Part shown: piece by piece, positions 11,772-23,754 of the stretch
Layout: each line of letters opens with the position of its first letter
Numbering within the stretch: the stretch's first letter is position 1
DNA from: Ulota crispa
Taxonomy: Eukaryota > Streptophyta > Bryopsida > Orthotrichales > Orthotrichaceae
Assembly: GCA_963920765.1 (NCBI GenBank)
Contig: OY987250.1
Location: forward strand, 11,276,409 to 11,340,408
Direction of reading: 5' to 3'
Length of the DNA: 64,000 nt
Made by a program: the position numbers and the translations under genes
The notes under the pieces: generated by a model
Seen by the model: the letters and a program-made list of their open reading frames with translations, nothing else
The model's database searches: none
Told to the model about the DNA's origin: nothing

Positions 11772-12676
11772 CTCCTTAATTGCTAAAGCAGACCAAGCAC
11801 ATTTTTTCTCAAAGAAGACTCAAAATTGTCATGTCTAGTGATTTGTTCCCAAAAACAATCTTTTTGAAAAAAGATCAAATCTAACCTTAGAATCTTGTAG
11901 AAGACTCATTCAGGAACATCCCATGAAAATATTGTGAAGTTTGACCATAGAGATTGAGAGACATGATCATCTTAAGGTAGTATAAAGTTTTTTTACTCGT
12001 GCCCAAAATTTTCAGGTGCCTTTGACCACATGTGATGAACAATTTTTGCACTATTGATGCTAAAGAGATTTGTTCTAACATGCTCTAAATCATGTTAGGC
12101 ATATCTCTTGAAGTTTTTGTGATCAACCAAGACATGGAACACACCCTCCATGGCCTTGCATTGCAAACATGTGCTTAAAATTCACACTACATTGAGGTTT
12201 TTTGCCAACCAAGTTTTCTAAAGATACACTAAAGAAAATAAAAATCCAAGCAGCACATTGGAAGAGTTTAGCTTCATTGAAAATCTCAAGAAAGAAAATT
12301 GGAAAAAAAATTAAATCTCTAGTAGCTATTGCAATTCAAAGGTTAATGAATTTATCAAATACAATAATGTATTTATTTAGTACACTATTGCTTTGGATAG
12401 ATTCCAATGAAGGGTTATCCCTTCATTGGTTCCCCTTGGGAGAAGTTAACAAAAAGTGGCATGCCCAAGCTGCTCCTCCAACTAAAATTCACATGTTTAA
12501 CCTTATAACTTGTGAACAATAAATCAAAATTTAGTAAAAATTGTTCTCCCACGTAACTCTTGCAAAACTTTACCTTTAGGGAAAAATCATAAAATTTGGT
12601 CATAAATTGTAGTAGCATGACCTTGCCCAAAATCCTATTTGCCCCCCTTAGGGACAAGTGGTCCTTTAGGAGTTAA
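11768..12676 (-). mobile_element. TTAA-flanked element, family I, copy 2
   Basis: It begins TTAACTCCTTAATTGC and ends GTGGTCCTTTAGGAGTTAA. It is the uninterrupted counterpart of 1293-2638, in inverse orientation. Frames such as 12202-12522 (106 codons) match the translated minus strand of copy 1 only because the DNA matches; no protein family is recognised. Confidence 0.8.
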
Positions 12677-12914
12677 CCCCTTATGGATCAAGAGTTCAAT
12701 AATGAATGTAAACAATTTTCACAAACTTGGATTTTACATCCATCCACATGTTATTAGATTCTTGTGTTGGTTTTCTTGTACTATTTTTATATTTTCATCC
12801 AAAAAAAATCTTTACAATTACTCTACAATTCACTTCAGAACTACAATACAGTTGTGCACCTTTATGAAACTTCGAAGATCTCTTCCCCAGGACCCTAGGT
12901 GGTTTCAACTTTAA
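12673..12914. mobile_element. TTAA-flanked short element X
   Basis: It runs from TTAACCCCTTATGGATC to TTTCAACTTTAA, with TTAA shared on both sides. Its first half resembles 2639-2770. The ends pair poorly, so it may be a decayed element or simply the spacer between two insertions. Confidence 0.45.
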
Positions 12915-13157
12915 CCCCTAAAGGATGTTGCCTACCAAAAATGTTGTATGTATATGTAGGAGAACCATTTAGTACTTGAAAAGAAAAACTTTACAACAAA
13001 TGTCAAAAATTCCCAAAAAATCCTAGTTGACCAGTATTATATTTCTGACTTGGCTTGAAATTTACAACTCCAATGAGATTCAAGTGCTATCCAAATACCC
13101 CATCCATATACAACACGGGAGTCTGTATACAAAACAGCAACATCCTTTAGGGGTTAA
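12911..13157. mobile_element. TTAA-flanked MITE J
   Basis: The terminal inverted repeat is perfect over at least 21 bases, TTAACCCCTAAAGGATGTTG plus C on the left and its complement on the right. It is 247 bp long and non-coding. This is the cleanest demonstration of the TTAA-CCCCTAAAGG terminus in the window. Confidence 0.92.
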
Positions 13158-13755
13158 CTTACAAAAGACCTCCATAACATTGTAGAGAAGATCCTAGAGT
13201 TGATTGAAGGTCAAAAAGTGTTGACAAATTCTCCATTTCAAAAAGGACAAAAGAAACCTCCCAAGCATTAGCACAAGATGCTACAAATTTTGTGTTTATA
13301 TTTAATAAATTTTTACACCCACCACGCTACTTAAAATTGAAAACCATAGGGTTTTCATTAATTGCCCAAACTTCAAATCCCTAACTCTGTGGTTGCTATG
13401 GATTTCTCATAGTGTTGTTGAAATGGAGTGATTCTTCTTCAAACATCTTCATATCAAAGTTAACCTCAAAGGGACACTGACCAAATCACCAAAAAAATAT
13501 TTGGAAACAAACTCAAAACCCATCAGCACCAAAGGTGGTCTCAAACCCACTATTTCATTGGCACAAGTATACCTAAGCAAGCATCAATACTTCAAGAAGC
13601 CAAAGGCTGTATACATAAATTGAAAAAGAAAAAGAAAAAGAAAAATCTTTGACTCCATCAAGGGATTCCACATCTCAAATCATTTCTCAGCAAAAGTATA
13701 CTTTCCCCCTTGCACCCTTTCTACACAAGAAACATCTAGATTTCTCACGATGGTA
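13158..13755. other. Unassigned DNA
   Basis: It contains an AAAAAG repeat at about 13620-13646. No frame or repeat end was recognised. Confidence 0.45.
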
Positions 13756-14695
13756 TTAACCCCTAAAGGACCATTGTCCCTTTGGGGGACAAATGGGATT
13801 TTGGGCATGTACCTATGGTTAAACTACTTTGTATGATTTTTTGAAACTTTTATTGAAGGTGATGAATTCAATGATCTACGTGGGAATGTAAATTTTTCTT
13901 CATTCCAACATTTATTGAAGAAGTTATGCATGAAATTCTGGAAAATGCTGCTCTCCAAGTTGCAAAAACTTCTTTAATTTTTTTTTTTTTTTTTTTTTCA
14001 AATAAAAATCTAAAATAGGTTCTTTAAACTTATGTAGATGTGGGCAACTTTGAATTATTCAATTCCGATAGATGAGATGAAAGTTATGAGGAGTTTTTGT
14101 TTGTGGGCAATTCTAGATTCTCTACGCTATAATAAACTTCTAAGTTGTTTATTTTACTCAATTTTTAATATTTTGGAAAAAAAACAAAATCAAAGGATGG
14201 AGATTGTTTATCACAACATCATAACCGTAGGGATTTGCATTTTTCATTTTAATCATTAGATTCTTAACAATTTAGTGTTTTGTCTCATTCTCTACTTCTT
14301 TTTACTTACTATTTTTTCCCATGTGTTGTATAGTTCCAATTGGTTTGGAAATTCTCCCACACATACCTAACTTGGTCTTCTACATGGCAAAAAGAACCTC
14401 AACTTTGCATAGAGCAAATTTTTGATATAGGAGTGGTCAACGGCTTTTGAAATTTTTGGGCAGTACAAAAAAATACTTTTTTCTTTACTTCACATGTAAA
14501 TATCTCACTCCTTTTCATTTAGAATAAGCTCATTTTTTTCCCCAAATACCTCATACTATCTAGAGCAAGATCTTATGGTTAGATTTCAAAACAAAAGAAA
14601 CAAAAAAAACCAATCCTTGCATCCCCAAAAGTGGCAGCTTTCAGTGTTTTTCACAAAGAAAAGGGCCTTGTCCTTTAGAGATTAATGTATGTTTC
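13756..14695 (+). mobile_element. TTAA-flanked element, family B, copy 2
   Basis: It starts TTAACCCCTAAAGGACCATT, then TGTCCCTTTGGGGGACAA and GGGCATGTACCTATGG. It ends CCTTGTCCTTTAGAGATTAA after the typical GTGGCAGCTTTCAGTG block. It is 940 bp. There is no coding region; the 73-codon frame at 14038 is incidental. Confidence 0.9.
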
Positions 14696-14755
14696 TCATG
14701 ATTTTTTTTTTTTTTCTGCCCATGCTTTGCATATTTTACACCTTGTTAACCCCTA

Positions 14756-15682
14756 CAAGACCAAACTGCGTTTTCACAAAAAACTCTCCAAAACTGCCAT
14801 TTTTAGAGTATTGACCAAATCTGAAAACAAAAACATTTCTATGCATATGTAATTGTAGGATCTTGTAGTTGGTTTTGGAAGAAGTGGAAAATATTTCAAA
14901 TTTTTTCACTGCGTGGATTGGAAGATAGAATGGTTTGAATATTCAAAAACATTTTTTTGGATCCTCTTAAAAACTTGGTAGTTACCCACCAAAAAGTGAA
15001 ATTCCTAAGGAAAAAAAAAGGCCATATGGATGGTGCTTATCTAGAGTCCTTATTCCACATAAGTAGGGTGCATGTTAGAAAAGTTTCAAATCATTTGGAA
15101 TTGTATAACACATGGGGAAATAATAGTAAGTAGATAGAAGTAGAGAATGATTCAAAACACAAAGTTGTTAACAAATTAATAATGGAGATGGAAAATGCCA
15201 TTCCAATGGTTGTAATGTTGTAATAAAAAATCTACATCTTCTAGTTTAATTAGTTTTTCCAAAATATCAAAAATTGAGTAAAATTAAGGACTTCAAAGTT
15301 TATTTTAATGTAGAGAATCCATAACTAGCCGCAAACAAAAAAATTCATAATTGCCATCTTATTGATCAAATTGGAACGATTCAAAAGCTTTCCACAGACA
15401 TTGATTTCTTGAACCAATTTCAAATTTTTGTTTCTAAAAAAAATGTTATTTTGAAGCTACCAGGGCCGCCTGCTTGGGAAAAAAGCAACACATTAGGCCA
15501 TATCTTTTTACTCATAATTCCAAGTGTCACAAAATTCATTGCATATGAAAGATATTCTTTGTCCCCATTTTCTATTAGAATTTCAACCTAAAATATGGAA
15601 ATTTTCAACCACATGTACCTACACAAAATTGTCATGTTGCCAAAAATAAATAAAAAATGCAGCTTGATCATTTAGGGGTTAA
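14756..15682 (-). mobile_element. TTAA-flanked element, family C, copy 1
   Basis: It runs from TTAACCCCTACAAGACCAAA to TTGATCATTTAGGGGTTAA. Inverted relative to 59320-60240, it shares the TGGTTTGAATATTC..AAAA and CCTAAGGAAAAAAAAGGCC blocks. The centre (AAGTAGAGAATGA, TTCAAAGTTTATTTTA) is shared with family B, so B and C are subfamilies of one group. Confidence 0.85.
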
Positions 15683-15875
15683 GTGTGCAAAACTTTTTTT
15701 GGTTTTCCATAATCAGCTCTTGCTTGATATTACGAGGTTTTTACGGAGCCATTTCACAATCCAAAATAATCCTCCCAGAGAAGCGGAGCAACTGTGATGA
15801 GGCAGAAATAAGGCGGGGACCATTGGTCACAAAATAACTCGCAAAACCTGATTACGTTCTGGAACGTCCATTGGT

Positions 15876-15963
15876 CGGAGTGTTGCAGGATATAATATGC
15901 CGTTCCCACTCGCGGTTCCCACCGCTTGTTGGGACCAACAAATTATATCCTGCAACGCTCCTC
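15876..15963. repeat. Hairpin with 21-bp arms
   Basis: CGGAGTGTTGCAGGATATAA on the left pairs with TTATATCCTGCAACGCTCC on the right, with one mismatch and a loop of about 45 bases. Confidence 0.85.
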
Positions 15964-16162
15964 CCAACTTCCATTGCATAGTACATACAAAACCACCTCT
16001 CTCTTGCAAATACGCGTACAATTACAAGATTGTTTGAAACCTCCAATTGTAGCGCTCTCAAGTGTTTTTTCTTTCTTTTGGTTTGTTTCAGAATGTAGAT
16101 TGTTTGTAGCAGGGGCGTTTACTTGGTCAATGGCCGCAAGGATGGCAAGCAAGGACTTGGTT

Positions 16163-16226
16163 GGGGCAGTGGGGGGCAGGGGGGCAGAATGGGGCAGAGG
16201 TGGGCAGAGGGGGGCAGAGTGGGGCA
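16163..16226. repeat. GGGGCAGA-type minisatellite
   Basis: Irregular repeats of GGGGCAGAG, GGGGCAGAAT and GTGGGCAGAG fill this stretch. Confidence 0.85.
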
Positions 16227-16414
16227 CCAGCCGAAACAAAGACGTTGGGGCCTTGGGGGCAAGTTTCAAGCGTGAAAGCGGAGTCAATTTCTGAAACGGG
16301 ATGCATTGATTGCGGGCCCATCATTGAAACTGCCTGTCCCACGGCTGTCGTTCTCCATGCTGGGCCCCTTTAAACCCCCCTTTGGCAGCACCGATTCCCC
16401 TAGGATTCTCATAA

Positions 16415-17369
16415 TTAACCCCTAAAGGCCCAAGCCTTTTCTTCCGGTGAAAGTCATTATTAACTGTCACTTTGGGGACTTTGGGGACTTTGGGGGAATG
16501 AGTAGAAAAGTAGGAAATAAAGTTTGTTTTGCAAATTCAACAATAAAATCTTGCTTTCGACTAGAAGAGGTATTTTTGGGAAAAAATTAGGTCATTTTAG
16601 AATGAGAGGAGGGAGATATTTACATCCGAGGTGAGGGAAAAAGGTTTTTTTCCTTGCTGCTAGTAAATTTCAAAAGCCTTTAATCACTCTTACATGAAAA
16701 AAATTACTTTGCACAAAGTTGAGGTTTATTTTTTCCATGTAGAAGACCAAGTTAGGTATGTGTGTGAGAATTTTCAAATCAATTGGAACTATACAACACT
16801 TGGAGAAAGATAGTAAGTAAAAAGAAGTAGAGAATGAGTCAAATCACTAAATTGTTAAGAATTTAATGATTAAAATGAAAAATGAAAATCCCAACGGTTA
16901 TAATGTTGTAATAAACAATCTACTTCCTTAGGTTTAGTTTTTTTCCAAAATATTGAAAATTGTGGAAAATAAAGGACTTCAAAGTTTATTTTATAGTAGA
17001 GAATCCATAACTGCCTACAAACCAAAACATCTCATAACTTTCATCTCATCAATTGAAGTTGAATGATTCAAAGCTTTCCACATATGAAAAAATCTAAAGA
17101 ATTGATTTCAGATTTCTATTTTTAGAAAATACAATTTTTTAAGAAGTTTTTGGGCTACTTGGATTGCCCTCCCTCCCCCAGGCAGCAAAAATTATTGCAT
17201 AACTTCTTCGTCAAATGTCAAAATGACAAAAAATTAGATGCCTACGTAGGTCTTGGAATTCCCCACCTTCAATAAAAGTTTTAAAAAATCACAAAAACTA
17301 AATTAGCTATGGGTACATGCCCAAAATCCATTTGCCCCTCGGGGGGACAACTGGGCCTTTAGGGGTTAA
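16415..17369 (-). mobile_element. TTAA-flanked element, family B, copy 3 (inverted)
   Basis: It starts TTAACCCCTAAAGGCCCAAG and ends GGGCCTTTAGGGGTTAA. It is closely related to 36994-37922 and 58385-59323 (shared TACATCCGAGGTGAGGG and GATTGCCCTCCCTCCCCCAG), but has more differences from those two than they have from each other. Confidence 0.9.
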
Positions 17370-17491
17370 GCTCCCCTCCCCTCATTACCCTCTTGCTAAA
17401 TGTGCCAAACCCCCTTCCAATGTGTTAACTTATTTACAATTCTTGTAGCAACAAGGGATTTTGAAAATCAGGATAGAAAACCTATGTAAGG

Positions 17492-17894
17492 TAAGGTAGT
17501 ATACTCTGAAAGCAACTCTTTATGGACTGGTTTGCCTTTTCATGGGCTTTCCAAGATGAGAAGGTTTTTTGTCTAATTTTCAAACAAAGAGAAACACATG
17601 GCAAATGTAACAAAACTTTTTTCATATTTTTTGAAGTGTTATTGAATTGTTGACAAATTTTCAATTTGATTTGTAGTAGGCACCTATTTGTGACCCGTAG
17701 GTTTCCCAAAATCCATTCCTTGCAACTTGTAAAGAGATGAGGCAAAATTGAGGAGTATGATTAGCTCTTGCAATAGAATACATCTTTTTTTCAATGCTTG
17801 AAGAGGCCTATTCATGGACCATTTCATATCCTTTCTTGAGCTACATGAAGGGACACTTTTGAAGAGAGGGTTGCAATTTGAGCACACTACCTTA
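17492..17894. mobile_element. TA-flanked MITE, family F, copy 3
   Basis: It runs from TAAGGTAGTATACTC to GAGCACACTACCTTA. The interior matches 32622-33011 (CATGG..TTTCC, TTTTCAAACAAAGAGAAA, TTTCATATTTTTTGAAG, CTTGCAACTTGTAAAGAGAT). No coding region is supported. Confidence 0.65.
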
Positions 17895-18930
17895 TCATGT
17901 GAATTTTATCAAAGAAACTTTATTGTTAGCAAAATGATAAAATGGCACATAGGTGAAGAAAACTACTTCCTACCACAACCTAAGTTTACTTCCTACCACA
18001 ACCTAAGTTTGCTTGTGTTTTCCAATGATATGGAGTTTTACTTTCACAGCAAAAATTATTTTATCTTGAAAAAGTTAGTGCAAGATCATGCATGTCTTGG
18101 TGATAAGCTTTTCTAACTCTGAAACCCCTAATGTAAAGCAAAGATATAAAAGTCTTATGAAAGAACTAAGCTATAATATATTGAGAGAGCTAGGTTCCAT
18201 AGTCTCCTGTAGGCACTTGCTTGGTGTCCCAATGAGCCTTTGGAATCACGTCCTTTAACATCATAACTTGGTTATTCAAGTTGGCTACTCTACTATTAGT
18301 AGAAAATAAGATTATAAATTGTAAAACAAGCGAGTAAAAAACATTGCTTGTAGAAACTGCAATTTTGCTAGAGAGACGGGGGTGGTGCTAGGTGTGTTTT
18401 TGTGGGTGGGATTGAATTAACCAATAATATGATTTCAACAACATCATTTCCATGACCAAATGCGATGGGAAAAGGAGGAGAAAAGATCAAGCTTCCTAGT
18501 GATTTAGGTTGGGTCAAAGGTCTTGCTTGAAGGAATTTTCTAAATTTAGCCGCATTTGTGGATAGTGTGCCTTTGCATTCATGAAGCAAGTACAACATGA
18601 TATATTTCTATAATTTTGGCAATGAAGAAAGCAAAATTTGCTAGGCGAAAACGCTATTTATGTCCATGGACATGGATGCCATATGCAAAATATGGATGAA
18701 GACTCATTTCTTTTTGTCAAAATTGACCCACATTCAATCAAAAAGTGCAACATCATCTTAATATTGTGGAACATTTAAGCAATTTGATCCAGTAAGAGAG
18801 GATAATGTGTTCCCAATAATTCTCTCAAAAAAATCGCTTTACTTTTGGGCAAAAAAAATTTGTATTAAAAAGTACTTCAAAGAAGAGTGTTTGTGCTTGA
18901 CATTAGCAAATATTGGGTCATGTAATTCTA
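17895..18930. other. Unassigned DNA with a short tandem duplication
   Basis: A 23-bp unit (CTTCCTACCACAACCTAAGTTT) is present twice at about 17967-18012. A 100-codon plus-strand frame begins in the F element at 17814 and runs to 18116, but no family is recognised and it crosses a repeat boundary. Confidence 0.4.
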
Positions 18931-18933
18931 TAA

Positions 18934-19401
18934 TAGCATCTCCACCCACTAACTCTAGCCGATGGGGTAGCAAGGCCTCATGGACCTTTTTGATTTTGAT
19001 CTCCATCGGTGCACCGCCTCGGTGTGTTGCTTCACTAACCTGGCAGCCTCGCCAAGTAGGGATCTGGGGATGGGGAGCTCCCGAGGTTTTTAATATAATA
19101 TTTGTAGCGAGCTGAAATCCCAATTAGTGCACTCTATTTCTTTGTGCTTGATTTATGTCTTAGGCCCCACTACCCTAATTTGGCTTGGCCTTCCAAGTCA
19201 CTGTGCTTGCATTGCATTAAATTGATTAAAGTGATGTTTTCTCGAAAATCAAGGCCACAAAACTTGCTGATTGAAATTGCAACCCTCCTGGTCCATGTGG
19301 CACCAGTGGAGATTAAGACGCAAGCCCGACCACATTTGCCTCCTCGGCCTTGACAACTTGCTCTTGTAAGTCTAAATTTGCCCGATCCAATGGAGATACT
19401 C
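18934..19401. mobile_element. Tourist-like MITE, copy 2
   Basis: The left end is TAGCATCTCCACCC and the right end CCAATGGAGATACTC, with TAA flanking both sides (18931-18933 and 19402-19404). The inner part is richer in G and C than the flanks. Its frames are not recognised. Confidence 0.7.
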
Positions 19402-19404
19402 TAA

Positions 19405-22080
19405 GCAGCCCAGGCAATCTGGCAATTGGGCAACTAGGCAACTTGACAACATTGTGCCCAAGTTAGCCCTTAGACACAATTAATTGAATGTAACAAGCAA
19501 TTATTTTATAAGAAGCTATGTCCCTCTACATTAGTACCTCCCTAAACTAATATGGTTGGAACTCCAAGAATTAGATTAGTTTAAGTAAGTTATTAGTTGA
19601 TTTTGTGGAAGTGTAAATGAAGTAACCTTGAAGTTAGTGCTTGGATAGCATTATAGGTAACTTGGGTTTTTTATACTATGGCCTTGACATTGAGATTTGT
19701 GTTATACATTAGTTTATAGAGCATAATAGTTTAGAGAGGTGTTAGTTTATGGAGGTTCTAATGTAGCTCGTTTTTTGAGTAAGGCACCTCTTCAAACTTC
19801 CTTGAATAGCTTCTCTTGAGGCAAAGTTTCTCCCCTATGATCCAAATTCAACAATTCTCACCATCTTTCTCTCAATTTGATTGGTTGAGAAGTTTAAAAC
19901 TGGAATTTGTGACTTCACAATATGTCTCCTCACCCAAGCCTTGATTTACCTACTAATGCTTACATAGTAGCACTTTAAGAAAATTTGTTGACAAGGAAAA
20001 AGAACTTTGCTCCAAAATTTGAACCTAAAAATATCTCCATTATTGCCCTTCTAAGGTTTGACACACTTCAAGCATGGATGATAAGTGCTTTGAGCCCCGC
20101 AAATTTCTCTCATGGCACTCCATCCTAGTGTGTCAAGTAGCCTTTAACCTTTAAACCACCATAAGGCATAGTATACATATTGTCATATAATTGGCATCAG
20201 CTACCAACAAGAATTTTTAATTTGAGATCTCAAATTGCTCACTAGAACTGCATTGATATATTCATTGACTTATTTGTTGATTTGAAATGCAATAAAGGTG
20301 CAAACCCATTGCAAATACAAGAAAAATACCTTGTATTGTATAGGTTCTTGGGGGAGTCACTCTCCAATTTTTAATAAACTACGTGAGATAAAAAATAGGG
20401 TCAATTTTATTCATTGGAAGTAAATTTTATATCTTTTTAGATTTACCATAGCATTGGAAAAACATGTCTTGCTTCATTATATGTAAAATAGGGAAGTGTA
20501 TAATCCTCCATTTTAGAATACTGTAGAAAAAAAAAGGTGGGAATTGTAGGATTATCCTAAAAGAGTTTAGTAGGATGAGTGTAGGGTTTAGAGTTCATAT
20601 GGATGAAAAATGGTTTTTTTTGTCCAGGTTTTGGATTGTAATGGTTTAGGGTTTAGCAACATGCTATAGGGTAATTGAAGAAGGGTCAAGCATGCTGGCA
20701 AAGGCTAGCATTGTTGTGGAATCTTGAGAGTAGGATTTGTGCTGGCGAGCACACTGGATTCTTTACACGTTGGCTTCTTTACATGTTGTTATGTTAAGCT
20801 TATCGTTGCTCTTGCTGGCACTTAGGATTCTCAGATTTGAGATTGCTTTCTTGTTATTTTTGATTTTTCTCTCCTTGGATTATTTGAGCGTGCTAAAAGT
20901 GGCAGCAAGGGTGCTATGCAATTGAAGCTTCTCATCCTCCTTACAAAATTTTCTTCATAGTGCTATACTTGCAAATGTGGGAGTTTGAGCTTGGTAGGGT
21001 TTGCATTCAAGGTTGGATTTGTTTTCTTTGTTGGCGCATTCAGGGTTGGATTTCTTATCTTCTTCCGCCAACGACGGTGGTGGATGTTGGCATTATCACT
21101 CAGTTCTTTTTGCAGTTCTCGACAATAAGAGCTCGGGTTCTCGCTGAGATTTACATGTTGTCCTTTGCTCGGTTTTCTTCCTTTCCTCTTTTCTTCTCCA
21201 TTTTGAGGGACTTGCTATGTGTTAAATTCTTACTCTATTTTCTTGCAAGCCAAAGTGCTTTTTATCTAAAGAAAGGGAGGAAAAATTTACCTTAAAGAAT
21301 CTAAATACCCCCCATTTAATTATCCCATTATCGCAGGTGGTATCCAATTGTAAAGGGGTGTGACCCCCCCCCCCCCCCCCCGAGTTGCATGTGCCTCCAA
21401 GTGACCAAACTACAAGTCATGAGGTAACTTCCCAACATCATGCAACCTAATTGTCAAGGCAACCTAAACACAATATCCAATGTAGGAGTAGTTAGGTTGG
21501 GATCACGGTTTTTTTTTTGGGCAATTTAAGGCTCAATTACCACAGAAAAAGCAAGTGAGCTTCAAGCCTATAAAAGAATGAGGGAGAAAATTTCAAAAAA
21601 TGCCAGATTACAATAATGAAAATGACATTACAACCTAGGCTTTCATAGAAATCTCATCAAATTGAAAATTGATGCCATCATTTTAAAATTATTTGAGGTA
21701 TCCAATTCCATGCAATAACTAACTAATATCAATGGTTATTTTAAAACTTTCAAAAAAGGCCAATGAAATACTTTTTGCCTACAAAAAAATTACAAAAAAA
21801 AATCCACGATGCTTTAAAAATCCATGCGTAGGGGCTACCCTCCACTCCAACTTAGACTGATCATTGGCAGCAGCTGAAAGGAAAGACAAAAGTCAAAGTC
21901 GAGCTGAAAGCAAAAGTATGCTGAATTAATGGGTTGAAGACCTTGTAGAACTTTTCCTTTTCCTGTTTTCGCCGAACAAGACAAAACTAGCCGGCTGTCC
22001 TCAAGTGGGGTAACTTAGGTCCCTGCAGCGTGTCCCACGTACGAACTCCACAAGTTCCAGTTCAACTCCAAGTCCCAAAC
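19405..22080. other. Unassigned DNA
   Basis: Frames at 20737-20925 and 20960-21295 (62 and 111 codons) are rich in Leu, Phe and Cys and resemble no family I know. A poly-C run is at 21364-21381. The stretch just after it carries the dispersed CAACCTAA..CAATATCCAATGTA motif. An LTR fragment or decayed gene between 20550 and 21300 cannot be excluded. Confidence 0.4.
21364..21381. repeat. Poly-C run
   Basis: 18 consecutive C residues, unusual in this AT-rich window. Confidence 0.95.
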
Positions 22081-22082
22081 TA

Positions 22083-23246
22083 AGGTAACCGCACCCATAC
22101 CTGAGCGTTTAAGGGTTTAGGGTACTTCAGAGTTTCGGAAAATTCAATTTTTTTTTGTAGGGTTAGCCTTTTGACAAGTTATCAGGGTAGATGCATGGTT
22201 GAGTGGCTCAATTTTGGCAAGAGTCCCTATTCTCAAAGTCCCTTAAGTGGGTATAAGGATTTTGACTCAAATATTAATTTGCAATTTCATCAAGTGTCTG
22301 GGCGGCTAAGTGACCTCTTCATGTTTACAATGGACTTATAAACGCAGTCAATAGTCCAATGTTTCCGGAGATGTTCTTTTGAAATTACACACTGCATGCT
22401 GTGTTCTAGGGCTTGGACTTAAATCAATCAAAGTTGTTCAAAAAGTCCTTATAGCTAAAAGCGGTCCTAGAACTCAGAAAAATATTTAAGTTGAAAAAAT
22501 TAAAATTAGGAAAAAAATAAAAGACAAAGGAGAAAAGGACTTCATAAAATCCAAGGTTAAAAAAGGCATTAAAAAGTCCTTTGCAAACATTCAATACACA
22601 TTTACAAAACAAGATTATAATTTCTTAAAATTTTACCCAAATACCCACTATAATCATAGTCCTTTGTATTCTCTTAAGTAATTAAACCAACTTTAAAAAG
22701 TCCTTGAAAAACTTGCTGACAGCAAAATTCTCACACTTGATGTTTTTCAAAAGTCCTCCACACTTCCATAAAATGCTTAAATAGAAACTGAACAACATTA
22801 TTGTAGTTACAATGAAGTTTAAGTCTCTACAATGGATTTTTTTTTTGAAAATTTCCAATGTACCTTTTAGGCATGAAATTGGATGTGTGCAGTTTTTTAT
22901 AGTGTGACACAATTTTGAGCCACTCAACCATGCATTCACCCATCATGGAACGTAATTTTTGTGGGAAAAAGTATTGTAGATAATTTATATTAAAGGGCAA
23001 AGTGCAGCTCATAGGGTCCCTATTAGTATCTTTAGACTACCCTTGATATTGCTTTGATGTGTTCCTATACATGTGCTTGACGGTCCCAATCTCAATCATC
23101 TCACAGCAACTTAGCAATTGACACGTGGCAAGATTTTCTTGTGCAAGGGACATTCACTACTCCACTTTGGGTTCACAATGAGTGGTGAAAACCTCAAAAA
23201 ATAGGGCTCCACTTTAAGGACTGCTCATGTATGGGTGCTGTTACCT
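22083..23246. mobile_element. TA-flanked element, family Q, copy 1
   Basis: Left end AGGTAACCGCACCCATAC and right end GTATGGGTGCTGTTACCT are inverted, with TA at 22081-22082 and 23247-23248. Blocks near both ends match 33031-33429 in inverse orientation (TTTAGGGTAC.., TTGTGCAAG..CACTACTCCA.TTTGGGTTC). The middle, 22300-22980, is present only here and may be an inserted segment. Confidence 0.8.
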
Positions 23247-23248
23247 TA

Positions 23249-23588
23249 TATTGGTCACCCGGAGTTGTACACAACAAAAAATTGAACTTGGCATTTTCAA
23301 TTTCCTTGTCTTTTTACTTCACATAATATAAAACTTCCATTAATCTCATGGCATTAACACCCAAGTTTTTTTTTGTAAAGGGACTTATACATCCAAAAAG
23401 AACAAGACTTGAATGTTTTATGTACAAAATTTGTTTGAACTTGACTCTTGAGTTGGGTTTCCATTTTTGCTAAAACCCGACTCTCTAAGTTATATCCTAG
23501 CTTAGCCTCAAATTTTATGAATGTATAAGTTTCAATTTTCAACCTCTCCATCAATCAAGTTTTGAAAACGTAACGAGCTATGGGGTTA
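23249..23588. other. Unassigned DNA
   Basis: AT-rich, with no recognised frame or repeat end. Confidence 0.4.
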
Positions 23589-23596
23589 GTGAGAAC

Positions 23597-23746
23597 CAGG
23601 GCTTTTTTTTTGCACTATTCATAAGCAGTAAACTCCAATGTGCCCCCTCACAAGAGGAGAATTTATGGAGGGAGTGCCGTGTATAGGTCAGTAGTGAATT
23701 TGAAAAGTTGGAATCTGGCGCTATGAAGCCAAAAAAAAAAGCCCTG
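23597..23746. mobile_element. hAT-type MITE with perfect 8-bp target duplication
   Basis: The left end is CAGGGCTTTTTTTTTG and the right end is CAAAAAAAAAAGCCCTG. GTGAGAAC directly flanks both sides (23589-23596 and 23747-23754). An 8-bp duplication with CAGGG ends is characteristic of the hAT superfamily. At 150 bp it is non-autonomous. The perfect duplication points to a fairly recent insertion. Confidence 0.93.
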
Positions 23747-23754
23747 GTGAGAAC

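Larger units (their letters stand above)
15683..16414. other. GC-rich island, origin unknown
   Basis: It is sharply richer in G and C than its flanks, which are a C element and a B element. It holds two CCATTGGTC motifs (near 15819 and 15868), a hairpin at 15876-15963 and G-rich repeats at 16163-16226. A plus-strand frame of 122 codons (15926-16294) and overlapping frames on both strands resemble nothing I know; the G-rich part encodes Gly/Gln-rich repeats that are probably non-functional. A promoter with a first exon, or an LTR piece, are both possible. Confidence 0.4.

Noticed and set aside
12202-12522. 106-codon frame
   Set aside because: It lies within family I. Its similarity to the 1494-1700 minus-strand frame follows from the repeat itself.
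15926-16294. 122-codon frame with a hydrophobic stretch that might be a signal peptide
   Set aside because: The second half is Gly/Gln-rich minisatellite and the first half overlaps a hairpin. No family is recognised.
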